From NCBI RefSeq assembly GCF_000741165.1, contig NZ_JGYN01000008.1:1-64000 (forward strand): 64,000 nt of DNA, written 5' to 3'. Numbering within the stretch: the first letter of the stretch is position 1; each line of letters opens with the position of its first letter. The position numbers and the translations under genes were made by a program. The stretch comes from Bifidobacterium biavatii DSM 23969. GTDB taxonomy: Bacteria; Actinomycetota; Actinomycetes; Actinomycetales; Bifidobacteriaceae. This document shows, piece by piece, positions 32,134-40,998 of this stretch. Below the pieces are notes generated by a model that was given only the letters and a program-made list of their open reading frames with translations, ran no database searches and was not told the DNA's origin.

Positions 32134-34728
32134 ATGCCACGTCGTCACGCATCGGCCTCGCACTCCAACGCGGCTTCGTCGCCGTCGCAGCGGTACGTGG
32201 CATTCCGCAAGTCCCGCGAACACGCGAAATCGGCTGCCGCGCGATTCGCCGCCACGTTGCCTTTCGACATCGACGATTTCCAACGCACGGCGAACGACGC
32301 GCTGGAAGCCGGCCATAACGTACTTGTGGCGGCTCCCACCGGCGCGGGAAAAACCGTGGTGGCGGACTTTGCGATCTATCTGGCGCAGGAGCGCAACGTC
32401 AAGGCGTTCTACACCACGCCCATCAAGGCGTTGAGCAACCAGAAATACCATGATCTGGTCTCCGTGTACGGGCCGGACAAGGTCGGTCTGCTCACCGGCG
32501 ACACGTCCATCAACTCCGAAGCCGACATCGTGGTCATGACCACGGAAGTGCTGCGCAACATGCTTTACGAGCATTCGACCACACTCACCGCGCTCAGCTA
32601 CGTGATCCTCGACGAAGTCCATTATCTGGCAGACCGTTTCCGCGGACCGGTATGGGAAGAGGTCATTATCCACCTGCCGCAGTCCGTACGCATCATCGGA
32701 CTGTCTGCGACCGTGTCCAACGTCGAGGACTTTTCGCAGTGGATCACTTCCGTGCGCGGCGAAACCACGCTGGTCGTCTCCGAACGCCGCCCCGTGCCGC
32801 TCGAGCAGCACGTGCTCGTACAAGCAGACGACCATACCGAACCCGAACTCATCGACCTGTACCGGCATGATGATCAGGGTCGGCAGACCACCAAGCTTAA
32901 TGCGGAACTCGTCAACCGCCTCGACCAGCTCGACCGGCGCGCGGCGAGAAGGCGCGGCGAGGACCGTCCGTCGAAACGTGGAGGCAAAGGCGGTCATGGA
33001 CGGTTTGGCCGTGCCGGTGGTCCGGAACGTGGAGGCAAGCCCGAACGGCACACGCCGAAGCGCTGGGCCGTCGTCGACGAGCTCAACTATCTCGACATGC
33101 TGCCCGGCATCTACTTCATATTCTCCCGCAACGGCTGCGACCAGGCCGTCGAGCAGTGCATCAACGCCGGACTCGAGCTGACCAGCGAAGACGAGGTACG
33201 CCGCATCCGCCGCATCGTCGACGAGATGGTCGACGGACAGCTCACGGCCACGGATCTCAAGGCGCTCGGGTTCGCCAAATTCCGTTTCGCGCTCGAAGAG
33301 GGCTTCGCCTCGCACCATGCCGGCATGATCGCCCTGTTCCGCCAGATCGTCGAACGGCTGTTCGAGGAAGGTCTGGTCAAAGTGGTGTTCGCCACCGAAA
33401 CGCTGGCCTTGGGCATCAACATGCCAGCCCGGTGCGTGGTTGTCGAAAAGCTCGAAAAATTCAACGGCACCGGCCACGTGCAGCTCACGCCGGGCGAATT
33501 CACCCAGCTGACCGGGCGCGCCGGCCGTCGCGGTATCGACACGATCGGCCACGCCGTCGTCGTTGACCACCGCGGATTCGTGCCGGCGACCGCCGCGGCG
33601 CTGTCCAGCAAGCGCGTCTATCCGCTGCATTCGAGCTTCCGCCCCACGTTCAACATGGCCGTCAACCTACTCAACGCCAGCGACTATGAGACCGCGCGCG
33701 TCACGCTCGACCATTCGTTCGCGCAGTGGGAGGCGAACGAATCCGCCTGGCAGCTCGAGTCGCAGATCGGCACGCTCGAACAGGCCATCGCCGGATACGA
33801 AGATGCGTTCGCCTGCGATCACGGCGATTTCAAGGAGCTCATGGGCATCCGCATGAAACTCGCCGACCTTGAGAAAAACGAGCGTCGCAAGCTCAAGCAG
33901 ACGCGGTTCCGCACCGATCAGGAACGTTCCCGGGCGTTCACCGATCTTGACCGACGCATCGCCGAACTGCGCAAGGAGGACCAGAACCATCCGTGCCGTC
34001 GATGCCCGGACCTTCAGCAGCACCTCAAATGGGGACATCGCTGGATGCGCGAGACGCGCGAACTTGAACGCGTGCGCGAACGGTACGATTCGCGCACCGG
34101 CTCCGTGGCCCGGCAATTCGACCATATTTGCGAGATCCTCGAACGGTTCGGCTATCTTGAACGGCACGACGGCGCGGACGGCAGGCTCGACTACCGTCTG
34201 ACCGAACACGGTCAGCTGCTGCGGCGGCTGTACAGCGAGCAGGATCTGGTGCTCGCTCAGGCGATCTGCGCGGGAACGCTTGACATGCTGCCGGCCCAAT
34301 GCCTAGCCTCGGTGCTGTCGTCGCTGGTGTACGAGGCACGTCGCGGCAGCGGGGGAGAGCCCCGCCGATATCCGGGCGGTATGCAGGGGCCGGTCGCGTG
34401 GGCCGCGCAGGAATTGCGTGGCATCCAGGCCGCCATACGCATGCAGTGTGAGGACGATGGCCTTGAGGCGCCCCCGCAGCTTGACTTCGGCATCGTCGAC
34501 GTCATGTACGACTGGGCTGACGGCAGGGACCTCGCCGACGTGCTGCGTGGCACGGAACTGACTGGCGGCGACTTCGTGCGCAACGCGAAGCGTTTGGCCG
34601 ACGTGCTGCAGCAGATCGCGACCGCCGCGCCGATGCTTGGAGAAAAGGGCGAAACATTGGCCCGCACCGCACATGAGGCGGCCGATCTGGTCAACCGTGG
34701 GGTCGTCGCATACTCCGGCGTCGACTGA
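32134..34728 (+). CDS. helY: Ski2/HelY-family DEAD-box RNA helicase
   Basis: An 864-residue superfamily 2 helicase. Motif I APTGAGKT (66-73), motif Ia TTPIKALSNQK, motif II DEVHYLADRFRGPVWEEV, motif III LSATVSN, and motif VI QLTGRAGRRGID define the Ski2-like class; the C-terminal third matches DSHCT-type helical domains. These enzymes remodel RNA for decay or processing. In actinobacteria helY is near the Paf/Tat genes, and the neighbouring PafBC-like gene fits that context. Between about residues 250 and 305 is a basic Gly/Arg-rich insert (RRGEDRPSKRGGKGGHGRFG), probably a flexible RNA-binding loop. Confidence 0.93.
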   Translation: MPRRHASASHSNAASSPSQRYVAFRKSREHAKSAAARFAATLPFDIDDFQRTANDALEAGHNVLVAAPTGAGKTVVADFAIYLAQERNVKAFYTTPIKALSNQKYHDLVSVYGPDKVGLLTGDTSINSEADIVVMTTEVLRNMLYEHSTTLTALSYVILDEVHYLADRFRGPVWEEVIIHLPQSVRIIGLSATVSNVEDFSQWITSVRGETTLVVSERRPVPLEQHVLVQADDHTEPELIDLYRHDDQGRQTTKLNAELVNRLDQLDRRAARRRGEDRPSKRGGKGGHGRFGRAGGPERGGKPERHTPKRWAVVDELNYLDMLPGIYFIFSRNGCDQAVEQCINAGLELTSEDEVRRIRRIVDEMVDGQLTATDLKALGFAKFRFALEEGFASHHAGMIALFRQIVERLFEEGLVKVVFATETLALGINMPARCVVVEKLEKFNGTGHVQLTPGEFTQLTGRAGRRGIDTIGHAVVVDHRGFVPATAAALSSKRVYPLHSSFRPTFNMAVNLLNASDYETARVTLDHSFAQWEANESAWQLESQIGTLEQAIAGYEDAFACDHGDFKELMGIRMKLADLEKNERRKLKQTRFRTDQERSRAFTDLDRRIAELRKEDQNHPCRRCPDLQQHLKWGHRWMRETRELERVRERYDSRTGSVARQFDHICEILERFGYLERHDGADGRLDYRLTEHGQLLRRLYSEQDLVLAQAICAGTLDMLPAQCLASVLSSLVYEARRGSGGEPRRYPGGMQGPVAWAAQELRGIQAAIRMQCEDDGLEAPPQLDFGIVDVMYDWADGRDLADVLRGTELTGGDFVRNAKRLADVLQQIATAAPMLGEKGETLARTAHEAADLVNRGVVAYSGVD

Positions 34729-34859
34729 TCTGCGCGGGTACGGGCAGAACGGCTGAACACGGATTTGCCGAACATGCAGACGCGGAAGCCGGATACGGGA
34801 ATAGAACGCACGTCCGAACTGTTCGATAACGTAGCAAGATACGAATCCAAGGAGGAACA

Positions 34860-35207
34860 ATGGCGGAACGCAGCCTGAGAGGCATGAGCATTGGCGCGAA
34901 GTCGCTGGAGTCCGACGAAAACGTGGACTTTGCGGCACGATCGGACGTGGCATACGTCTGTCCGAAGGGCCACCGTACAATCCTGCCGTTCGCGGAGGGC
35001 GCGGAGATCCCGGACGAATGGGAGTGCCGCTGCGGTGCCGTCGCCCACCGTGAGGGAGAAAACGATCAGGAGGCTGACGAGATCGCCAAGCCGACCCGCA
35101 CCCACTGGGACATGCTGCTCGAACGTCGCAGCGAAGAGGAGCTGAAGGCCCTGCTTGACAAGCGTCTGCAGATGCACCGCGACGGCTGGATCCCCGACTA
35201 CGAGTGA
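34860..35207 (+). CDS. rbpA: RNA polymerase-binding protein RbpA
   Basis: A 115-residue RbpA. It binds RNA polymerase with the principal sigma factor and stabilises the open promoter complex. The core has the metal site CPKGH-CRCG type (VCPKGHRTILPF, WECRCGA); the C-terminal sigma-interacting helix is THWDMLLERRSEEELKALL, followed by a basic end (KRLQMHRDGW). AAGGAGGAACA precedes the ATG. Found only in actinobacteria. Confidence 0.95.
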   Translation: MAERSLRGMSIGAKSLESDENVDFAARSDVAYVCPKGHRTILPFAEGAEIPDEWECRCGAVAHREGENDQEADEIAKPTRTHWDMLLERRSEEELKALLDKRLQMHRDGWIPDYE

Positions 35208-35264
35208 TCCCCGCCGCGCGTACGTTGCGTCTTGCATGACGCAGTCTGAACGACACATGAACTC

Positions 35265-35304
35265 ATGCCCGGTCGAATCGATCGGGCATACTTGTATCGT
35301 TTTT
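35265..35304 (+). terminator. Terminator after rbpA
   Basis: Stem ATGCCCGGTCG/CGATCGGGCAT (one G-U), 3-base loop, then a TTTTT run 10 bases beyond. A second small stem (TGCGTC/GACGCA) precedes it. Confidence 0.6.
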
Positions 35305-35350
35305 GGTTCGCCATCCACGTTGTTCACGTTGGCAAGACAGGGGAGAGGAC

Positions 35351-36064
35351 ATGACCCAGCATCCTATGCGCGTCGTACTGCTTGATCTCGACGGCACGCT
35401 CACCCAATCGCATTTCGGCATCATCGCGTCCGTCATCAAAGCGTTCGAGGAACTGGGCATGCCGGTTCCCGACGACGCTGAACTGCACCGGTTCATCGGC
35501 CCGGCCATTCAGGAATCACTGGCCCGCAACGGTGTTCCCGCGGATCGGCTCGACGAGGCTGTGGCCATCTACCGCAAGTACTATGCGGATGAAAACGTGT
35601 TCGACGACCCGAACAATCCTGGACACCTTGTTCCGGGCCGTTTCTACAACCGCCTGTACGACGGCATCCCCGAGCAGCTTGCCGCGTTGCGCGAGGCCGG
35701 CTATTATCTTGCCGTCGCCACCTGCAAGCCCGAATATCAGGCCGTGCCGATCTGCGATCATTTCCACCTGACCGGCATGGTTGACGGCGTGTACGGCGCG
35801 AGCCGCGACAGTTCACGTCTCGACAAGGATCAGGTGATTCGTTACGCGTTCGATCGCATCGGATTCGACGCGAAGGCGGGGGACAGGGCTCTCATGGTCG
35901 GCGACCGTTGGACCGACGCCGACGGTGCGGCGGCGTGCGGGCTCGACTGCCTCGGCTGCGGCTGGGGCTATGCGGAGGCCGGCGAGCTTAAAGCCCATGG
36001 CGTGTATCGGATCATCGACCGGGTCGATGAATTGTCCGGCGCCGTCGAGGCATACTTCGGCTGA
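35351..36064 (+). CDS. HAD-superfamily phosphatase (phosphoglycolate phosphatase-like)
   Basis: A 237-residue HAD-IA hydrolase. Motif I DLDGTLTQS has the nucleophile Asp; motif II is in YYLAVATCKP; motif III is the Lys of DKDQVIRYAF; motif IV is GDRWTDADGAAACGLD. The helical cap (about 18-85) suits small phosphorylated substrates such as phosphoglycolate or nucleotides. The ATG at 35351 has GGGGAGAGGAC upstream. Confidence 0.87.
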   Translation: MTQHPMRVVLLDLDGTLTQSHFGIIASVIKAFEELGMPVPDDAELHRFIGPAIQESLARNGVPADRLDEAVAIYRKYYADENVFDDPNNPGHLVPGRFYNRLYDGIPEQLAALREAGYYLAVATCKPEYQAVPICDHFHLTGMVDGVYGASRDSSRLDKDQVIRYAFDRIGFDAKAGDRALMVGDRWTDADGAAACGLDCLGCGWGYAEAGELKAHGVYRIIDRVDELSGAVEAYFG

Positions 36065-36244
36065 CTGTTCGGCGATTATCGTCGCTTTTCGTTCGACACG
36101 GTTGCTTGGGCCCGTGATTCATGCGGTCAAGGATGTGCGTATGGTGTGCGCGTATGATTCGCGCATGACGCTGTTTGTCGCACATTCCGGTAAGATGGCT
36201 TTTCTTTGCATCGCAGAGCATCGAATCAGACGAAAGGAGCGACG

Positions 36245-36499
36245 ATGATCAGCTTTATCGAAGACAACAACAATCCGTTCGATCACACCGAACGCCTGAT
36301 CGGCATGCCCGAGGGCGTGGAGGCGCGCATCGTGCGCATCGCGCCGGGCCTGCCATTCATCGCCACCATCATCATGCCCATTGATCGAGTGCCGGAAGAT
36401 GCGGAAGGCGAACGCGTGGGGACCAATATCGTCATGCACCACGCGTCTCCCGATCTGGCGGACGCACAGGATTGGGCCATCGCATGGGCAAGCCGATGA
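36245..36499 (+). CDS. Small hypothetical protein
   Basis: An 84-residue acidic protein with a beta-rich centre (ARIVRIAPGLPFIATIIMPI). AAAGGAG precedes the ATG. No family recognised; its own promoter should lie in 36065-36230. Confidence 0.65.
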   Translation: MISFIEDNNNPFDHTERLIGMPEGVEARIVRIAPGLPFIATIIMPIDRVPEDAEGERVGTNIVMHHASPDLADAQDWAIAWASR

Positions 36500-36527
36500 C
36501 AGCGCCGGACAACAACCGGGGGAGACG

Positions 36528-36569
36528 GTGGTCATGGCGGCGAGCGGACCGCTCCGTCGTCATGACCAC
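36528..36569. terminator. Bidirectional hairpin between convergent genes
   Basis: Outer stem GTGGTCATG/CATGACCAC and inner stem AGCGG-A-CCGCT. Sits between the stops at 36499 and 36603. Confidence 0.6.
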
Positions 36570-36602
36570 TGGTTGTATCTCCTAGTGCGGTGACTGCATT
36601 GA

Positions 36603-37721
36603 TCAGTTGCCCGGCTTGACGCCGTCCCGGATGATCCGATTCAATGCGGACTCCAGCTCATGAGCCTTCGCCTTGGCTTTGACCATATTCAACGGCTTGC
36701 TGGCATCCCAGTATTCGAGATACGGGGCGATACGTCTGCGGTACACGTTCCAGTTCTGCACGTCAAGCTGATTGAAATCGCCGTCGTATTCCGCCCGCCA
36801 ACGAATCCACGTACCCGGGTAGATCGGAATGAGACTGTCGGTTCTGGTTTCACGGATGCCGATCACCCATTCAAGCGCCTTCCGGGGATCCGCAGTGATC
36901 TGGTGGTGCCGGCCAGCCCAGTCGGGCACCAGAACATCGCTGGCATACGAGCGGGTCACATGCCCGTCGTCGGGATCAAACGTCGCATTCACCATGGGCG
37001 TGAAGTCGCCGGCGTCGAATGACCGGTTCATGTCATCGAACGTCCAGGCGTCGTCTAAATGGGGGAGAGACCAGTCGTCGGGCTGTTCCATGCGTTCGTC
37101 ATACCGATGGACGACCGGCTGCGCGATGTCATCGCCGCCCTCGCCGAACCATTCGACGCGGAAATCCAAATGGTTGAGTTCCAACGTGCTCAACCACGAC
37201 TCGATCGTCGACCGGTCGAGCACATTGCCAACCTTCAGTTCCTTCCAGTCGCCGGCGCTCATTGCAGTCTGCTCGCTGATGCGTTCGATGCTCGCGTTCA
37301 GCTCGTCCACCGACAACGGGGTGTTGTCCTGCGCAACCGGCTGAACGGATGGACGATCATCGTTCAACTCGAACGAGCCGAAACCGGCGATATGCTCAAG
37401 CGCGCAGTGCCGAATCTCATCGGGCGACGTTGCATCGCGCATGCCCGGGCATTCCTTCAGATGATCGAGTACAAGACCCAAACGCAAAATGTAATGTCGT
37501 AGACAGTACTTCGTGGAATGATCGTCCCTGCAATCCTCGTAGTCGCAATAGTCAAGCACGTAATGATCGGCGAGCTCATCGCACCAGCCGTCCTCCCACA
37601 TGCACGACGTCGGACCGTCGCCGCCGTAAAAATCAGGCAGATCCGGCTCGGCCGGCTGCATGTCCGGAACGTTCTTCACATCTTCGACAATGCTCACGGC
37701 GGTATTCGTTTCAACCGGCAT
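36603..37721 (-). CDS. Hypothetical protein with Cys/His-rich N-terminus
   Basis: A 372-residue acidic protein I cannot assign. Residues 35-95 hold a run of Cys and His (CMWEDGWCDELADHYVLDYC, then DYEDC, KYCLRHY, HLKEC), likely zinc binding. The rest is Trp/Asp-rich (EWFGEGGDDIAQPVVHRYDE, DEAWTFDD-like repeats) and ends in a basic helix. The ATG at 37721 has GGAAGGG nine bases upstream. The gene stands alone and is preceded by an AT-rich gap, suggesting acquisition. Confidence 0.65.
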   Translation of the reverse strand: MPVETNTAVSIVEDVKNVPDMQPAEPDLPDFYGGDGPTSCMWEDGWCDELADHYVLDYCDYEDCRDDHSTKYCLRHYILRLGLVLDHLKECPGMRDATSPDEIRHCALEHIAGFGSFELNDDRPSVQPVAQDNTPLSVDELNASIERISEQTAMSAGDWKELKVGNVLDRSTIESWLSTLELNHLDFRVEWFGEGGDDIAQPVVHRYDERMEQPDDWSLPHLDDAWTFDDMNRSFDAGDFTPMVNATFDPDDGHVTRSYASDVLVPDWAGRHHQITADPRKALEWVIGIRETRTDSLIPIYPGTWIRWRAEYDGDFNQLDVQNWNVYRRRIAPYLEYWDASKPLNMVKAKAKAHELESALNRIIRDGVKPGN

Positions 37722-38001
37722 GATCGCCGTCCCTTCCGGAAACCCCAACAGGTTTCCCGTCGTCAATTCTATTCACCAAATACAACCGGACAATCTTGGA
37801 ATGTGCATGTCGATGACAACGGTTGGAAGAACAACGCATTCGTCTTATCCGCGAAGCAAATGCCGCGTATCATATATGCCGTCGCGTATATCACATGCAT
37901 CGTCAAATCCATCTGCATGCATAATAAGCCGATAATGTACGTTATGTCAGAAAAGATGAATGGGCAATACTTCATCCTGCTTGCAACAGCCCCTATCGTC
38001 T
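37722..38001. other. AT-rich intergenic stretch
   Basis: About 280 bases of visibly lower GC (for example GCATGCATAATAAGCCGATA near 37915). It contains no convincing gene. It must carry the promoter of the 37721 gene and the end of the membrane-protein gene at 38002. Confidence 0.4.
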
Positions 38002-38376
38002 CTACTTGCGTCCGATGCCGCCGCGCAACACGCGATCCATCTGCGCACGCTCGGCGCGTTTGGCCTGCGCGAACATCAGTGACCATTCCAGCACGACCAT
38101 CGCAATGCCGATGCCGGCACCGACGATCAGATACCGCTCGTAAAAATCACGCATGCCGTCACCGATATCATGCTGCATGAGCATGAACGCCATGAACGGC
38201 ACCGCGCAAAGCACCACGGACGCAACCTGCGCGTAGACGACATTCCAGCTGACAGGTTCGACATCGGGATGCCGTTCGCCGGACAGGAAACGCCCTCGAA
38301 TCACCGTAATCAGACAGACTCCCCCGGACCAAGCCAACGAAAACAGCCACAACAGCATGGGCACCGCATCGGTCAT
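38002..38376 (-). CDS. Small integral membrane protein
   Basis: A 124-residue protein with three likely membrane helices (PMLLWLFSLAWSGGVCLITV, VASVVLCAVPFMAFML, LIVGAGIGIAMVVLEWSLMF) and a basic tail (KRAERAQMDRVLRGG). AAGGGAGG precedes the ATG at 38376. Unknown role; lies after the MerR gene but separately. Confidence 0.68.
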   Translation of the reverse strand: MTDAVPMLLWLFSLAWSGGVCLITVIRGRFLSGERHPDVEPVSWNVVYAQVASVVLCAVPFMAFMLMQHDIGDGMRDFYERYLIVGAGIGIAMVVLEWSLMFAQAKRAERAQMDRVLRGGIGRK

Positions 38377-38505
38377 GGTGGTCGGCCTCCCTTTTCTCAC
38401 ACATACCAGCCGTTTGCGCCGACATCCTTAGCGCACCATGTCGCGACGAATCCTGTGCCACGGGCAGCAAAAAACACGTGCAAAAGGAGCACGCAAGACA
38501 GGACT

Positions 38506-39186
38506 TCACGCATCCATGCTCTGCGCGGCCCGCTGGGCGCGTTGCAAGGCTATTTTCTTGCGCATGCGCAACGCGGTTAATTCGTCGATGGGGCGCACCG
38601 CAGTGGTCGACACCGGAGGCATGGACTCCAGATCGACATAATCCTCGTGTTCGAGCGCGGCATCGATCTGATGCCACAGCGAACCCACGGAAATCGCGAA
38701 CACCGCCTTGCCGCTTTGCAGCAGATCGAGCATCTGCTCGCTGGTCGTGCATTCATGCACGTTCTGCCCGTCGCACATGATGGTGACATTTTCCAAACGG
38801 GCCACGCTGCGCTGCGACAGAAAGCCGATCGCCGTGGTCACGTTCTGCAGGTTCACGCCGGCATCCAGCAGTTTTTTGGACACAGCGAGAATCACCACGT
38901 CCTTGAACGAATACAGGCGTCGCGATCCCGAACCGTGCGATGGGGTGATCGACGGTTCGACGATCTGCTTGCGGGCCCAATAGTCCAGTTGCCGGTACGT
39001 GATGCCTGCGACTTTCGACGCCACGGTTCCACGATATCCGCGCTTGACGTTCTGGGAATCGTCGGCCGGGAACAGTTCCCCCTGCACCGCCACGTCAACG
39101 CCGCTCGCGGCATCGTCCCCGGCCTGCGAATCGTAGCCGGAGACGACGCGCAGACGCGCATCCGTCGTCAGCATGTCAGCGGTCAT
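38506..39186 (-). CDS. MerR-family regulator (Rv1828-like)
   Basis: A 226-residue protein. After a variable N-terminus, residues 50-120 form a MerR winged helix (GITYRQLDYWARKQIVEPSI, RRLYSFKDVVILAVSKKLLD). The C-terminal domain (LQSGKAVFAISVGSLWHQID) is typical of the actinobacterial Rv1828 group, not of metal-sensing MerR proteins. Its place downstream of the FHA gene mirrors the mycobacterial order garA-Rv1828. In mycobacteria this regulator influences growth and cell wall genes; here that is by homology only. Confidence 0.87.
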   Translation of the reverse strand: MTADMLTTDARLRVVSGYDSQAGDDAASGVDVAVQGELFPADDSQNVKRGYRGTVASKVAGITYRQLDYWARKQIVEPSITPSHGSGSRRLYSFKDVVILAVSKKLLDAGVNLQNVTTAIGFLSQRSVARLENVTIMCDGQNVHECTTSEQMLDLLQSGKAVFAISVGSLWHQIDAALEHEDYVDLESMPPVSTTAVRPIDELTALRMRKKIALQRAQRAAQSMDA

Positions 39187-39262
39187 CGCTCCCCCAATGT
39201 CGAACGATTCGTCCGCGCCCGCCTGTTCCCGCGACGGCGTGCGCGGAACGCAAAAACCACGG

Positions 39263-39700
39263 TCAGGAGATGACCGCGGACTTGGTGAAGAATACGAGAC
39301 GGAACTTGCCGATCATGATCTCGTCGCCGTTGCGCAGCGTCGCGCTGTCCACGCGCTGTCGGTTCACGTACGTGCCGTTCAGGCTGCCGGCGTCGATGAC
39401 CTGGAACACGTTGCCGACACGACGGAACACGGCGTGGGAACGAGACACCGTCGAATCGTCGAGCAGAATGTCCGCCCGCGGATCACGGCCCACGGTGATC
39501 TCGTCCTCGTCGAGCAGATAGCGGGAACCGGACACCGCTCCCCTGGTCGAGATCAGCAGCGCCGTGCCTTCAGACAGGCGCGCGATCGTGTCGAGATCCT
39601 CCTGCGTCAGCGGACGGTCCCCAGTGGTGGTAATCGGAATGGTAATGGCAGGCAGGCCGATGATGGTCGTTTCGCCCGCGCTTGGAATCGGATCAGTCAT
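39263..39700 (-). CDS. FHA-domain protein, GarA-like
   Basis: A 145-residue protein with a C-terminal FHA domain (VGRDPRADILLDDSTVSRSH, NGTYVNRQRV) that binds phosphothreonine. Residues 8-12 (GETTI) correspond to the ETT motif of GarA/OdhI, whose Thr residues are phosphorylated by PknB/PknG and fold back onto the FHA domain. In mycobacteria GarA controls 2-oxoglutarate metabolism. Bifidobacteria have little of the citric acid cycle, so the target here must differ. No Shine-Dalgarno at the ATG (39700); TAAAAT lies 8 bases upstream. Confidence 0.88.
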   Translation of the reverse strand: MTDPIPSAGETTIIGLPAITIPITTTGDRPLTQEDLDTIARLSEGTALLISTRGAVSGSRYLLDEDEITVGRDPRADILLDDSTVSRSHAVFRRVGNVFQVIDAGSLNGTYVNRQRVDSATLRNGDEIMIGKFRLVFFTKSAVIS

Positions 39701-39838
39701 AGTCACACATTTTACATCACCGATGGCGGCAATGGTGGGATATCCATGAAGAGTGGCGGAATATCGCCGTTTCGGGTTTTGACGCAGCACACGCGGACGT
39801 TGCCGGGGCACCACACGACGTCGCCGGGTCGGATGCCG

Positions 39839-40660
39839 TCATTCCACGGTCTGCGCGTACTGGTACTGCTGTGTTTCGCGCACCTCGGTGATGCGCACCT
39901 CGTTCTCGGTGGTGACGGTGACGTTGGCTCCGAACTTGACTTTCAGACGAGACCCCACGCCGCCGGCAATGTTCACCGCATTCGCCAGCGCCTGCGGATC
40001 CCCGATCGCCTTGATGATGTACGGCGTGCTCAGCACGACGCCGTCACATACCAGGCCGCTGTCCGTGTCGCTGATGTACGTGCTGGTGATCACGCGCACC
40101 GAATTGACGGCGATCACCTCGGCGCCGGCGTTGCGCAGCTCTTCGAGCAGCGTGAACATGGTGGAGGCGTCGACGTCTGTTTTGGTGCCACGCGTGATGC
40201 GAATGACCACGCCCTGACCCTTGGCCGGAAGACGGCCCGAAAGGATGCCGTTCGTTTCCTCGTTCTGCTTGGCGATCTTTTCGGCCGCCGCCTGCTTGTC
40301 CGCGGTGGCCTGCAGCGAGTCGAGCTGGCTTGTCAGTTCGCTTTTGCGCTGTTCCAGATTCTGCACCTGCGTGCTTGTCTGGCTGATAAGGCTGACGAGC
40401 TCGTCCTCGCTCATCGTTTCGTAGTTCGATTTCGTGTTGATCTGCACCATATAGCCGAAGGCGAGCAGGGCGCACATCACCGTGATCAGCGCGCTGGTGA
40501 GCAGTCTCATGCGGGTCGCGTTCGCGTTGAGAGAACGTTTGCGGCTGCGGCGGCGCACGACGGGGAACGAACCGGTGTCGGTGGAATCGTTGGCCTTGTC
40601 CTGCACGTGCTGGATGTGCATTTTGGTGAGCACATCCTGTGGCTGTCTGCGACGGGCCAT
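39839..40660 (-). CDS. DUF881 membrane protein (second copy)
   Basis: A 273-residue protein: cytoplasmic basic region, one membrane helix (LLTSALITVMCALLAFGYMV, residues 53-72), a coiled coil (LISQTSTQVQNLEQRKSELT), then the DUF881 extracytoplasmic domain (GVVIRITRGTKTDVDASTMF, NAGAEVIAVNSVRV, PYIIKAIGDPQALANAV). DUF881 pairs flank sbp in many Gram-positives. Function not established. Confidence 0.88.
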   Translation of the reverse strand: MARRRQPQDVLTKMHIQHVQDKANDSTDTGSFPVVRRRSRKRSLNANATRMRLLTSALITVMCALLAFGYMVQINTKSNYETMSEDELVSLISQTSTQVQNLEQRKSELTSQLDSLQATADKQAAAEKIAKQNEETNGILSGRLPAKGQGVVIRITRGTKTDVDASTMFTLLEELRNAGAEVIAVNSVRVITSTYISDTDSGLVCDGVVLSTPYIIKAIGDPQALANAVNIAGGVGSRLKVKFGANVTVTTENEVRITEVRETQQYQYAQTVE

Positions 40661-40664
40661 GGGC

Positions 40665-40997
40665 TCACCCCTTGAAGATGAAGCGGCGAATGGCCGACAC
40701 GTTCGAGAAGATGCGGATGCCGAGCACGACGATCACGGCCGTCTGTAGCTGGGATCCGACGCCCAACTGGTTGCCGAGGAATACAAGCAGCGTTGCGGTG
40801 ATGACGTTGGAGAAGAACGAAATCACGAACACCTTGTCGGAGAAGCTGCGTTCGAAGTAGGCTCGGGCAGCTCCCAGCAACGCGTCAAGCGCGGCGACCA
40901 CCATGATCGGCAGGTACGGCTGCAGCATGACAGGAATGGCCGGCTTGACGAACAGACCGACGACCACGCCGATGATCAATCCCAAAACCGCCGCCAT
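40665..40997 (-). CDS. sbp: Small basic protein, DUF1290 membrane protein
   Basis: A 110-residue protein with three hydrophobic helices (VLGLIIGVVVGLFV, MVVAALDALLGAARAYF, FVISFFSNVITATLLVFLG) and a basic end (SAIRRFIFKG). It is the Sbp/DUF1290 partner conserved between two DUF881 genes. Confidence 0.88.
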   Translation of the reverse strand: MAAVLGLIIGVVVGLFVKPAIPVMLQPYLPIMVVAALDALLGAARAYFERSFSDKVFVISFFSNVITATLLVFLGNQLGVGSQLQTAVIVVLGIRIFSNVSAIRRFIFKG

Positions 40998-40998
40998 G

